Shown here piece after piece: positions 1 to 7,400 of a DNA stretch of 14,251 nucleotides (position 1 is the first letter of the stretch; every line of letters begins with the position of its first letter). The notes below the pieces were generated by a model. That model was not told the DNA's origin, ran no database searches, and worked only from the letters and a program-made list of their open reading frames with translations. Position numbers and translations under genes: made by a program. The stretch spans positions 1 through 14,251 of the forward strand of contig CALCEK010000038.1 of the NCBI GenBank assembly GCA_937900125.1, given 5' to 3'. This DNA is from an uncultured Treponema sp. (GTDB lineage Bacteria > Spirochaetota > Spirochaetia > Treponematales > Treponemataceae).

Positions 1-50
1 GTTTAAAGTGGTCTAAAAGGGCTTCTAAGTCTACAGACGATTGGGAGTAA
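1..50 (+). CDS. Possible 3' end of an upstream phage gene (partial)
   Basis: Frame 3 is open from the window edge to a TAA at 48-50 and reads as a basic and then acidic tail ending in STDDWE, which is a plausible C-terminus of a phage protein cut by the window edge. Frame 1 is also open from 7 to a TAA at 121-123 that overlaps the next ATG (TAATG), but it has a TAA at 4-6 and no ATG or GTG start with room for a protein. Either reading could be right, or a small indel could separate them. The remaining bases, 51-122, hold nothing else I recognise apart from the ribosome binding site of the next gene. Confidence 0.3.
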   Translation, partial: LKWSKRASKSTDDWE

Positions 51-122
51 GGCTAAGAAGTTAAAGCCCCTAGAATCGGCTTATACGAGGTTACAAGGGT
101 ATGTCTGTATGGAAGGTAAGTA

Positions 123-320
123 ATGTATAGTTTCAATAAACCAAACAGAATCAATTATATTCCTGTAGAAATATTAGAGGATATAGTATCAGATGTAGAA
201 AATATTGCAGAACATTCCTTGAATACTGCCGATAGGCGTGTATGTAATAATGTGTTAAAAATTATAGAGTTAAGGTCAAAAGGATGGATATATAATACGT
301 CAAAATGGTATGAATTGTAG
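123..320 (+). CDS. Small phage protein of unknown function (65 aa)
   Basis: Not recognised. The 65-residue product is charged, has no membrane segment and ends in an aromatic-rich tail (WIYNTSKWYEL). The start is supported by GGAAGG at 111-116, six bases before the ATG, and by the TAATG arrangement with the preceding open frame. Codon use (ATA, AGA, TTA rich) matches the following genes as far as about 3075, so it belongs to the phage-like block. It is followed by a 20-base gap that contains TAGGAGG. Its function cannot be inferred from sequence or from neighbours. Confidence 0.6.
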   Translation: MYSFNKPNRINYIPVEILEDIVSDVENIAEHSLNTADRRVCNNVLKIIELRSKGWIYNTSKWYEL

Positions 321-340
321 GAGGAAAGTGAGAAATAAAC

Positions 341-523
341 ATGAATGAAGCGGAAGTAAAAGTGTTAATGTCTATATGTTATAGGACTGGTATAAAGGAT
401 GGATGGGATTGTAAGGATTTACCAACACTTGAACAGTTAGATGATACAGTGAATGAGGTATACCATAATTATCTGATGGCTAAACAGGAACAAATGGCAG
501 AAGAAGCAGTAGAGGAAATCTAA
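341..523 (+). CDS. Small acidic phage protein of unknown function (60 aa)
   Basis: Not recognised. The product is a short acidic protein (IKDGWDCKDL, then a Glu-rich C-terminus ending AVEEI), probably helical, with no membrane segment. The AGGAGG at 320-325 lies 15 bases before the ATG, which is further than usual. A second purine-rich stretch, GAAAGTGAG, lies closer, at 324-332. The stop codon at 521-523 is followed immediately by the ATG of the next gene with no gap, so translation of the two is probably coupled. Part of the phage-like block. Confidence 0.6.
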   Translation: MNEAEVKVLMSICYRTGIKDGWDCKDLPTLEQLDDTVNEVYHNYLMAKQEQMAEEAVEEI

Positions 524-736
524 ATGGTAACAAACAGTGATGCTTTAGAAGCAGCAAAGGTAATCAGAGAGTATTGCCAGATGATACCTGCGAGTTGCGA
601 AGGATGTATATTTGTTGAGAATGATCCAGAAGTAGTATTTTTCAAGGGATGTCTGCTAAATAATCCAGACCATTTACCAGAAACATGGGAGCTAAATAAG
701 TTAGGGAGTTTAATAATAGATGGACAAGTTTGTTAA
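524..736 (+). CDS. Small cysteine-containing phage protein (70 aa)
   Basis: Unknown function. Residues REYCQ...SCEGCIF carry C-x7-C-x2-C and a further Cys follows (FKGC), so four cysteines could bind a metal. The C-terminal part (PDHLPETWEL) has the look of a short Cys-rich phage protein family in which CEGC and CLL...P..W are spaced in this way; that resemblance is from memory and not searched. The ATG directly abuts the stop of the previous gene. The 3' end overlaps the methyltransferase gene by 17 bases, which argues for coupled expression. Confidence 0.6.
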   Translation: MVTNSDALEAAKVIREYCQMIPASCEGCIFVENDPEVVFFKGCLLNNPDHLPETWELNKLGSLIIDGQVC

Positions 737-1268
737 GAAAATAGGTGCTAATCATGGAGGAAGTGATGAATGGTATACTCCTAAATCAGCAGTAAAGCCT
801 ATATTACAGTTTCTAAATCCTCATAGTGTAATCTGGTGTCCTTTTGACACTAAGGAAAGTAATTATGTTAAAGTATTAAGTAAAGCAGGGCATAAAGTAA
901 TACATACACATATAAGTGAGGGAAAAGACTTTTTCAAATGTAATGTTAAATCACATATAGATTATATAATCAGTAATCCACCTTATAGTTTAAGAAATAA
1001 AATATATGAGCGTTTATATAACTTAGATATTCCTTTTGCTATGTTATTTAACAGTAATGGCTTGTTTGACAGTAAACCAAGGATAGAATTAACAGCTAAA
1101 TATGGAGCAGAGTTATTATATTTATATCCCAGAGTTAATTTTATATCTGAAAGCAGAAGTAGTTATATGCCGCCATTCCAAAGTGTTTACTTATGCCATA
1201 ATGTACTACCAGATAAATTAATGTTTCATATAATCGGAAGGATAGTAGAAAGTGAGGACTGTAAATGA
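720..1268 (+). CDS. Phage adenine-specific DNA methyltransferase
   Basis: Predicted N6-adenine methyltransferase of the small phage type, transferring a methyl group from S-adenosylmethionine to adenine in DNA. The catalytic motif NPPY is at residues 86-89 (IISNPPYSL). Upstream, DEWYTP (16-21) and CPFD (40-43) match the N-terminal pattern of phage-borne adenine methyltransferases, which often lack a separate target-recognition domain, and 182 residues is normal for such compact enzymes. The start lies inside the previous gene, with AGGGAG upstream. No restriction enzyme is adjacent, so it looks like an orphan methylase, perhaps protecting phage DNA or marking it for replication. The alternative, a tRNA or other adenine methyltransferase, cannot be excluded. 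The last codons overlap a 15-codon ORF through ATGA. Confidence 0.8.
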   Translation: MDKFVKKIGANHGGSDEWYTPKSAVKPILQFLNPHSVIWCPFDTKESNYVKVLSKAGHKVIHTHISEGKDFFKCNVKSHIDYIISNPPYSLRNKIYERLYNLDIPFAMLFNSNGLFDSKPRIELTAKYGAELLYLYPRVNFISESRSSYMPPFQSVYLCHNVLPDKLMFHIIGRIVESEDCK

Positions 1269-1312
1269 CATTTGATGTGGCAAAAAAGGCAGAAAGTGAG
1301 GGGGTAAGATGA
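1265..1312 (+). CDS. Candidate 15-codon micro-ORF bridging two genes
   Basis: ATG at 1265-1267 overlaps the methyltransferase stop (ATGA). The frame codes for MTFDVAKKAESEGVR and stops at 1310-1312, overlapping the ATG of the next gene in a second ATGA. The AGAAAGTGAGG at 1247-1257, eight bases before its ATG, resembles a ribosome binding site. It is too short to assign a product. It may simply relay ribosomes from the methyltransferase to the next gene, or be a decayed gene end, because its tail (AESEG) resembles the ends and interior of both neighbours. Confidence 0.3.
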   Translation: MTFDVAKKAESEGVR

Positions 1313-1710
1313 ACGATTATGATGTTAAAATCCTACTTGATACTTTAGATACGGCAAAAATATATGCAGGAGCAGAGCTTGGAAGGTTATGTAATAACAA
1401 TCAGCATATAGATGCATGCGTGTTTCAATCTATTAGGGATAGTATTGCGCGGAATATAAAGTTATTGCAATCTTATATGATTTGTAATGCAGAAAGTGAG
1501 GGATCAGAAAAGGTGTATAAAAAGGTAGCAAAAGAACTACTAGACGCTTTTATAGAGGATAAGATAGCAATTATAGGAGAGTTTAGTATTAATACGGAAC
1601 AATCCTATAACTGGTTAAATAAAGAAGTTATTAAGTATGCAGAACGTTTAGACGAGAATGTGGATGAGTGGGTTAAAAGGATTAAAGCTGCAAGAGAGGG
1701 TGGCTTATAA
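1309..1710 (+). CDS. Phage protein of unknown function (133 aa)
   Basis: Not recognised. The product looks mostly helical and soluble, with two parts. Residues 1-60 (MNDYDVKILLDTLDTAKIY...) are followed by a charged second half starting near SEKVYKKVAKELL and ending in RIKAAREGGL. The ATG at 1309 is preceded by GTGAGGGGG. The stop overlaps the next ATG by one base (TAATG), so expression is coupled with the nuclease gene that follows. An internal GTG at 1513, preceded by another AGAAAGTGAGG at 1491-1501, could allow an in-frame shorter product; this is speculative. Confidence 0.6.
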   Translation: MNDYDVKILLDTLDTAKIYAGAELGRLCNNNQHIDACVFQSIRDSIARNIKLLQSYMICNAESEGSEKVYKKVAKELLDAFIEDKIAIIGEFSINTEQSYNWLNKEVIKYAERLDENVDEWVKRIKAAREGGL

Positions 1711-2576
1711 TGGGTATAATAGATCAGATAAAAACAGATGCCACTAAAACAGGCAGCAAAATACAAACAACAGAAGAAGCAAAATTAGAAGGTTTACTGA
1801 ATAAAATGTTTTACCTTCCAAAAAATATTGCAGAAGAAACTAAATTTGTTAATCAGGTAATGACTAGAGGTTTAGAAAGTCAAGAACGTGTAGGACTCCA
1901 TGCTTCTGCTATAATAGAAACAGGTAAGGATAGCTTTTGTGTAAGACAACAAGTATTATCTCTCCTGTATAAACAATTACAAGGTGAACAATTATCTGTT
2001 AATGTAATGCGTATATTTGAAGAAGGTAATGCAGTACATGAGAAATGGCAGAGACTATTTATCAGAGCAGGATATGCTAAAGCTAAAACATTAGACAGGA
2101 CAAGGTTTGATTCTGAATATATGTTAAGTTTTACTCCTGATATCGTATGCCGTATACCAGAGTTTTATAATGGTGCTATGATCGGTGAAATAAAATCAAT
2201 GAACAGTTTTAGTTTCAAAAAGCAGGACGAGCACCCTTCTGGTAAGAAGCAGCTACAGTTCTATATGTATCTCTGTCAGAAAGCTAAAGGGAACTTGAAT
2301 GATAAAGATGATCCTGATTATAAAAAAGGTTTTGTCCTTATGGATAGTAAAAACGATCAGGAGTTTAAAGTAAGAGTTTATAATTATGATCCAGAAATAG
2401 TAGCTCCTTTTGTAGACAGGTTGGATGAAATAGCTTACCATTATAATAACTTCTTAGAGAATAAGAAAATGGTAAAAGGAAATAAGAATTGTGATAGTTA
2501 TGAGTGTAAATTAGCTGATAAATGCCCTATGAAGGATGCCTGTTATGGGAGAGGAATAGGAAGGGTAAAGATATGA
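1710..2576 (+). CDS. Cas4/RecB-like PD-(D/E)XK nuclease, phage-encoded
   Basis: Predicted DNA exonuclease of the PD-(D/E)XK superfamily. Visible motifs are EEGNAVHEKW (104-113, the His-containing motif of RecB/Cas4-type nucleases), Asp144 in FTPDIV, Glu160-x-Lys162 in IGEIKS, and Gln181 in KKQLQFYMY, which fit the metal-binding and catalytic positions in order. One cysteine (Cys77, CVRQ) precedes the core and four follow it (Cys261, 266, 272, 278; C-x4-C-x5-C-x5-C), suggesting a Cas4/AddB-style iron-sulfur cluster. No CRISPR array or cas1/cas2 is near, so the context points to phage recombination or replication, probably end resection. Length 288 residues. The stop TGA overlaps the next ATG. 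Family confidence is good; the exact polarity and role are not known. Confidence 0.78.
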   Translation: MGIIDQIKTDATKTGSKIQTTEEAKLEGLLNKMFYLPKNIAEETKFVNQVMTRGLESQERVGLHASAIIETGKDSFCVRQQVLSLLYKQLQGEQLSVNVMRIFEEGNAVHEKWQRLFIRAGYAKAKTLDRTRFDSEYMLSFTPDIVCRIPEFYNGAMIGEIKSMNSFSFKKQDEHPSGKKQLQFYMYLCQKAKGNLNDKDDPDYKKGFVLMDSKNDQEFKVRVYNYDPEIVAPFVDRLDEIAYHYNNFLENKKMVKGNKNCDSYECKLADKCPMKDACYGRGIGRVKI

Positions 2577-3871
2577 CTGATAATGAGTTTTTATTGCAAG
2601 ATCGTATCCAGAAGATACAACAGATAATAAATCAATATGGAGAAGAAAATTTTTATATCTCTTTTTCTGGTGGTAAAGACAGTACAGTATTAAGTAAGCT
2701 AATAGATATGGCTTTACCTGATAATAATATTCCTAGAGTATATGCTGATACAGGAATAGAACTTAATATGATCCGAAACTTTGTGTATAAACTGGCAGAA
2801 GATGATTGGAGAATAGAAATAATAAAACCTTCCCAAAATATAAGAGATATATTAGAGTTTTATGGTTATCCTTTTAAGAGCAAACACCATTCACGTTATG
2901 TTGATATATTTAGAAGGAAGGGCGTAACTAAAAGTATAAAACAATATACTACTCCGTTTGGTGTCGGCAAAGAAACTTACGGTGCATATAATTGTCCTAA
3001 AAAGCTAATGTATCAATTTGAATCAAATTATAACGGGATTAAAATTTCTGACAAATGTTGTGAAAAATTAAAAGAAAAACCAAAAGTAATAATCGGCGGT
3101 GCGGCTAGACTTTTGGAATTGATTCATTTAAAAAAACTTAAAGTGAACGCCGTAAAATCCCTAGTTTTAGATGAGGCGGATAGGCTTTTAAGTCCAGAAC
3201 TTCGCTCTGACACAGAACGTCTTTTAGAAAGGCTTCCGAAAACAATACAAATAATTGGAAATTCGGCAACAGTTAGCCCCTATACTTGTAAAACTTTGCA
3301 AAATTTAAAATTTAGCCAAAAGGAGCTTGATTTTATTTCGCTTCCACCTGAAAATATTCTTAAAGAGAAAATCACTCACTGGGCAATTTTTTCTGAGCGC
3401 AGGAATAAAATCGACACATTGCGCAGTTTTATAAATGCGGAAAAACCGCAAAAGTTAATCGTTTTTAGCTCTAAAACCGACCAAGTAAAAATCATAAAAG
3501 AAAAGCTTGCATTTAAAGGAATTGAGTGTGGTCTTTTAAGCGCAAAAGAAAATAAAGTTGACCGAAAAACAACGATTGACCGCTTTAGAAGTGGAAAAAT
3601 TAAAGTGCTTATCACAACAGACCTTGCCTCTCGCGGACTTGACATTCCAAACATTAGCCACGTAGTGCAAATGGACTTGCCTGAAGAAAGCGATTTTTTT
3701 GTTCACCGCGCAGGCAGAACTGCACGAGCTGGCAATACTGGAATAAACTGTGTAATTGGCGACGCTATAGAAATGCAAAATTATGCAAAACTTGAAAAAA
3801 AACTTAAAATAATCGTTTATCCCAAAATTCTTTACAAAGGAGTTGTATGTACTCCAGAATCATTATCTTAA
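2573..3871 (+). CDS. In-frame chimera: PAPS-reductase-like N-terminus joined to truncated DEAD-box RNA helicase
   Basis: Residues 1 to about 168 are a PP-loop ATP-pyrophosphatase/PAPS-reductase-like phage protein. SGGKDS at 32-37 binds ATP, YADTGIE follows at 57-63, and Cys141, Cys162 and Cys163 sit in CPKK and DKCC. Its C-terminal half is missing. From about residue 170 the protein is a DEAD-box RNA helicase: DEAD at 200-203, SAT at 231-233, TTDLASRGLDIP at 348-359 and HRAGRTAR at 379-386. The Q motif and Walker A are absent, so it cannot hydrolyse ATP normally. The start is ATG 2573, overlapping the nuclease stop as ATGA with AGGAAGGG upstream; the in-frame ATG at 2522 is less likely. Codon use switches at the join. 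This is probably two broken genes joined by recombination or misassembly. The 3' end overlaps the next gene by 25 bases. Confidence 0.8.
   Translation: MTDNEFLLQDRIQKIQQIINQYGEENFYISFSGGKDSTVLSKLIDMALPDNNIPRVYADTGIELNMIRNFVYKLAEDDWRIEIIKPSQNIRDILEFYGYPFKSKHHSRYVDIFRRKGVTKSIKQYTTPFGVGKETYGAYNCPKKLMYQFESNYNGIKISDKCCEKLKEKPKVIIGGAARLLELIHLKKLKVNAVKSLVLDEADRLLSPELRSDTERLLERLPKTIQIIGNSATVSPYTCKTLQNLKFSQKELDFISLPPENILKEKITHWAIFSERRNKIDTLRSFINAEKPQKLIVFSSKTDQVKIIKEKLAFKGIECGLLSAKENKVDRKTTIDRFRSGKIKVLITTDLASRGLDIPNISHVVQMDLPEESDFFVHRAGRTARAGNTGINCVIGDAIEMQNYAKLEKKLKIIVYPKILYKGVVCTPESLS
3064..3085. other. Breakpoint between phage-like and chromosomal DNA
   Basis: Left of here the protein matches the Cys-Cys region of phage PP-loop proteins (ISDKCCEKLKEKP). 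Right of here it matches the middle of a DEAD-box helicase (KVIIGGAARLLELI, then DEAD). The bases around the join are A-rich (AAAAGAAAAACCAAAAG) and could have been shared by both parents, which makes the exact base ambiguous. No direct repeat, integrase or att-like core is visible. Confidence 0.65.
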
Positions 3872-4347
3872 GTTTATTTACAGCTTTTTCCATTCCGATT
3901 CTTGTTTCCGATTGCAAAACTCAAAGTTTTCCGCGCATTTTTGTCCAAGTAGGGATTTTTATTCTTGTAGCCGGACATCTCATTTGTTTTTTGCACACAA
4001 AAATGTTTAACATTTTAAGTTTTATTCAATATTTTGCACCGTACATTGTTTCTACATTCAGTTCATTTTTGCTTTTAGTTTTAACAAAAAAGGTGAGTAA
4101 AAATGGTCTTGGAAACGGAGATATTTTGTATGGAGCAATGTGTTCACTCGCACTAGAATTTCCTAAAATCCCTATAGGATATATTTTTTCCTGTTTGTAC
4201 GCATTTATAGCGTTTCTTTTTAAATGGAAGGCAAAATCAAAAGACAAAACTGCAAAACTCGCATTTACCCCATTTATGTTCGCTGGAAGTCTTTCTGCCC
4301 AAGTGGCATTGCAATTTTTAGATGGAACTATTATTTCCTATTGTTAA
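3847..4347 (+). CDS. Type IV prepilin peptidase-like aspartic protease (A24 family)
   Basis: Predicted inner-membrane aspartic protease that would cleave the leader of type IV prepilin-like proteins. The two catalytic aspartates fit the A24 pattern: Asp22 in SDCKTQSFP (first D, then Q and P) and Asp92 in GLGNGD (the GxGD motif). FTPFMFAG near 140-147 corresponds to the proline-containing segment after the last helices. Several hydrophobic segments cover most of the 166 residues. The N-terminal methyltransferase/zinc domain of full-length PilD is absent, as in short A24 members. The start ATG has AAAGGAG four bases upstream and lies inside the helicase reading frame. No pilin gene is in the window. 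The stop codon overlaps the -35 of the smc promoter. Confidence 0.7.
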   Translation: MYSRIIILSLFTAFSIPILVSDCKTQSFPRIFVQVGIFILVAGHLICFLHTKMFNILSFIQYFAPYIVSTFSSFLLLVLTKKVSKNGLGNGDILYGAMCSLALEFPKIPIGYIFSCLYAFIAFLFKWKAKSKDKTAKLAFTPFMFAGSLSAQVALQFLDGTIISYC

Positions 4348-4369
4348 AGGATTTCTAAATTGTTATAAT
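4341..4369 (+). promoter_or_regulatory. Sigma-70-type promoter upstream of smc
   Basis: TTGTTA (4341-4346), a 17-base spacer and a perfect TATAAT (4364-4369) with an extended -10 (TG at 4361-4362). The -35 overlaps the stop codon of the prepilin peptidase gene. Transcription would start near 4376, giving a leader of about 86 bases before smc. That leader can form a weak hairpin (4376-4380 with 4407-4411, and 4383-4386 with 4396-4399). Confidence 0.6.
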
Positions 4370-4461
4370 AGATTTGTTCAAAAGTCTTATTGTTTGACTG
4401 GTTTAATGAACATTCAGATGTATGACCCCCTGTAAATCTCATTTTAAAAAAGAGGATTTTT

Positions 4462-7400
4462 GTGTTTTTAAAAAGTCTTGAAATATATGGTTTTAAATCT
4501 TTTGCAGATAGAACGCAAATCAATTTTGCAGATGGAATTACAGCTCTTTTAGGACCAAATGGTTGTGGAAAAAGCAATGTTGTAGATGCGACAAAGTGGG
4601 TTTTGGCAGAAAACAAGTCAAAGAATCTTCGGGCAAAATCAATGGAAGATGTTATCTTTAACGGAACCGAATCTCGCCCCGCCCTATCGCTTGCAGAAGT
4701 TACCCTAACAATTTCAAATGAAAATCACATAATTCCGCTAGATGAATCTGAAGTTGCAATCAAACGTAGGCTATATCGTTCTGGAGAAAATGAATATTAC
4801 ATAAACGGAAAACAAGTAGGTCCCACCGAAGTTAGAAAACTTTTTATGGACACTGGTGTTGGAAAAGCCGCCTATTCTGTTATGGAACAGGGAAAAATCG
4901 ACCAAATTCTTTCAAGCAAGCCAGAAGACAGACGCTATCTTTTTGAAGAAGCCGCAGGAATCAGCAGAAGCAAAGCACAAGTTCAGGATGCCGAAAAAGA
5001 CATTGAGCGGACAAAAGCAAATCTTGCGCAAATTGAAAGTGGCTTGAGCGAAACAAAGCGCAATTATGAAACTTTAAAAGTGCAATCTGACCGAACTTCA
5101 AAATATCGCTCTTTAAATGAAGAAAAATTTAACTATGAGCTTGACATTCAACTTTTGCGGCTAAAAGATTTTACACAAAACAAAGCTCGGAGCGAACAAA
5201 ATCTTAAAGAAGCGGAAGAAAAACGAGATGCAATCACAAGCGAAATTGAAGAAATTTACGCAACACTAAACGAAAATACAGATAAAATTAAGGCTTTACA
5301 AGAACAAGTAAATGTAAAACAGCAAGAAGTCATAAAAATCAGTGCGGAACAGTCGGGCAAAAAGGCTTTACAAAAACAACTTCACGACCAACAACGCACG
5401 ATTCGGGAAAAACTTGGGCAAATTGAAAATAGAATTAAAAATATTTCTGAGCGAATTGACGAATACACCGAAGAAATTGACAGTTTAAATGCAGAACTTC
5501 ACGAAAAAGAAAAAAGCCTTGAAGACATTAACAAAAACATTTTTGGATTTCAAGAAAATATTCAGCAATCATCTTTGCAGATTCAAGAAAATGAGCGCGT
5601 TATAAATACAAATTTGGGGAAAATTCACAATCTTGATTCTGAACGCGCAAAGTTGCAAAAAGAACTCACCGCAATTACAGAAGACATTGTTACCGAATTA
5701 GACGCAAAATTAAAAGAAGCAGGCTATTCTTCTCAGGCAAATAAAAAAGCCGAAAGCGATTTACACACATTGCTTGAAAAAATCAAGATTTTTGTTCAAG
5801 GACGTGCTAACATTTTTAGCGATTTTGCCTCACTTCCATCTCATTCCGAAAAAGATGCGGCAAAATTTGGAACAGACGCGGTGTCAGCGTTTAAAGACTT
5901 ACTTTCAATGTTAGAAGAACTATCTACTTGTATAGTATCGTACACAGGCACTTCTCCCAAATTTATTGACGACTTTCTTTCTCCCCAGGGAATCATCACA
6001 AAAAAGCGAGAAATTGATTCTTCAATTCAAGATAATTTAAATCAAATTGCACACATTGAATCTGAAAATGAAGATTTACGAAATTCAAATGAAGAATTAA
6101 ACACAAAAATAGATGAATACAAAGAAACACTAAATCATTTAAGAATAAATCAAGCTCAGATGAGCCAACAAATAATGTCAAGCAAAGCGCAAGTTTCAAC
6201 TTTAAGAAAAACGCTTGCAGAACAACAAGCATCTTTACGCGAGCAAGAAGACGAACAAAATCAAGAAACACGGCGCAAAGAAGCTTTAGACGAGCAAATT
6301 GAAGAACTTGACGAAATTATTGCGGAGTTGCAGCGCAAAGGCGAATCGATTACCGATGAATTAAATTCGCTAGATGAGCAAATTGCAGAATGTAACAGCC
6401 GTGTAAGCGGAAGACAAAATGCTTTGCAAAAAAAACAGGAAGAACGCAATAAGTATCAGGCGCAATTAGAAAAATGCAGCATTGGAATTGCGCAAACCGA
6501 TACGGAAATTCGGAACATAAAACAAAACTTTCAAGATAATTTTTCGCGCGACCTTATGGAATTTGAAGAGCGAATGTACACCATAACGCAAAGTTCACAA
6601 GATTTGCGGACAAAATTGGCAGATACAAAACAAAAACTCCAAGCTCTAGGACAGGTTAATTTGATGGCGGTAGAGCAATTTGCCGAAGAAAAAGAGCATT
6701 ATGAACGCCAACTTGAAAGTTTCAATGACGCAAAAGCAACGCTCGCAAACCTTGAGCGCGTTAGCGAAGAAATTCGGACAAAATCGTCAGAATTGTTTCT
6801 AAATACCTACAATAGAATCCGAAAAAATTTCCATAATATGTTTAGAAGGCTTTTTGGCGGTGGAGGACGTGCCGAATTGCGTTTGGTAGACCCGACAAAT
6901 GTGCTTATAACGGGAATTGAAATTTACGCGCAGCCGCCTGGAAAAAAGCTCGAAAATATTTCTTTGCTGTCTGGTGGAGAAAAAACTATGACGGCGATTG
7001 CGCTTTTGTTTGCAACCTACCAAGTTCGCCCTAGCCCGTTTTGCCTTCTTGACGAAATTGACGCAGCTCTCGATGACAAAAATGTTGCAAGTTTTGTTAG
7101 TGCGCTTAGGGCTTTTGCAAATGTTAGCCAATACATTGTCATTACTCACAACCGAAAAACCGTTATGGGAGCTTCTAGTATGCTAGGCGTTACTATGGAA
7201 GAAAGTGGCGTTTCAAAAGTTGTACAAATTCGGCTTGATGAGGAAACAATCAAGGGGAATATTTCTTTTGATGATTCTGATGACTTTGTAGAAGAGGACA
7301 TTCCTCCCGAAGAAGGAATTATTATTCCCGCACGACCGCCACGCCGTGAGCATAACCCCGATGGTTCCTTAAAATCACCTGAAAATGATTTGAAAAAACA

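Noticed and set aside
2253..2441. Minus-strand ORF opposite the nuclease gene
   Set aside because: Low-complexity hydrophobic translation typical of the antisense of AT-rich coding sequence; the sense gene has clear nuclease motifs.
2522..2572. Longer start (ATG 2522) for the PP-loop/helicase reading frame
   Set aside because: It lies deep in the nuclease gene with no suitable ribosome binding site, whereas ATG 2573 has AGGAAGGG upstream, an ATGA overlap, and gives the natural MTDNEF start.
1710..2576. Cas4-like gene as evidence of a CRISPR-Cas locus
   Set aside because: No direct repeats with spacers and no cas1, cas2 or effector genes are visible; the neighbours are phage genes.
1..3075. 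Prophage attachment site at the phage/chromosome boundary
   Set aside because: No integrase, tRNA or direct-repeat core is seen, and the boundary cuts both a phage gene and a host gene mid-domain in frame, which is unlike a standard site-specific attL or attR.
3376..3778. Two minus-strand ORFs opposite the helicase part
   Set aside because: Shadows of a frame with intact DEAD-box motifs V and VI; no ribosome binding site or family features.
4394..4422. TTGACT as a second -35 for smc
   Set aside because: The hexamer 17 bases downstream is GATGTA, a poor -10, while the promoter at 4341-4369 is near consensus.
6799..7149. 116-aa minus-strand ORF opposite the SMC head
   Set aside because: Antisense shadow of the SMC signature and Walker B region; basic Asn/Lys-rich translation without domain features.
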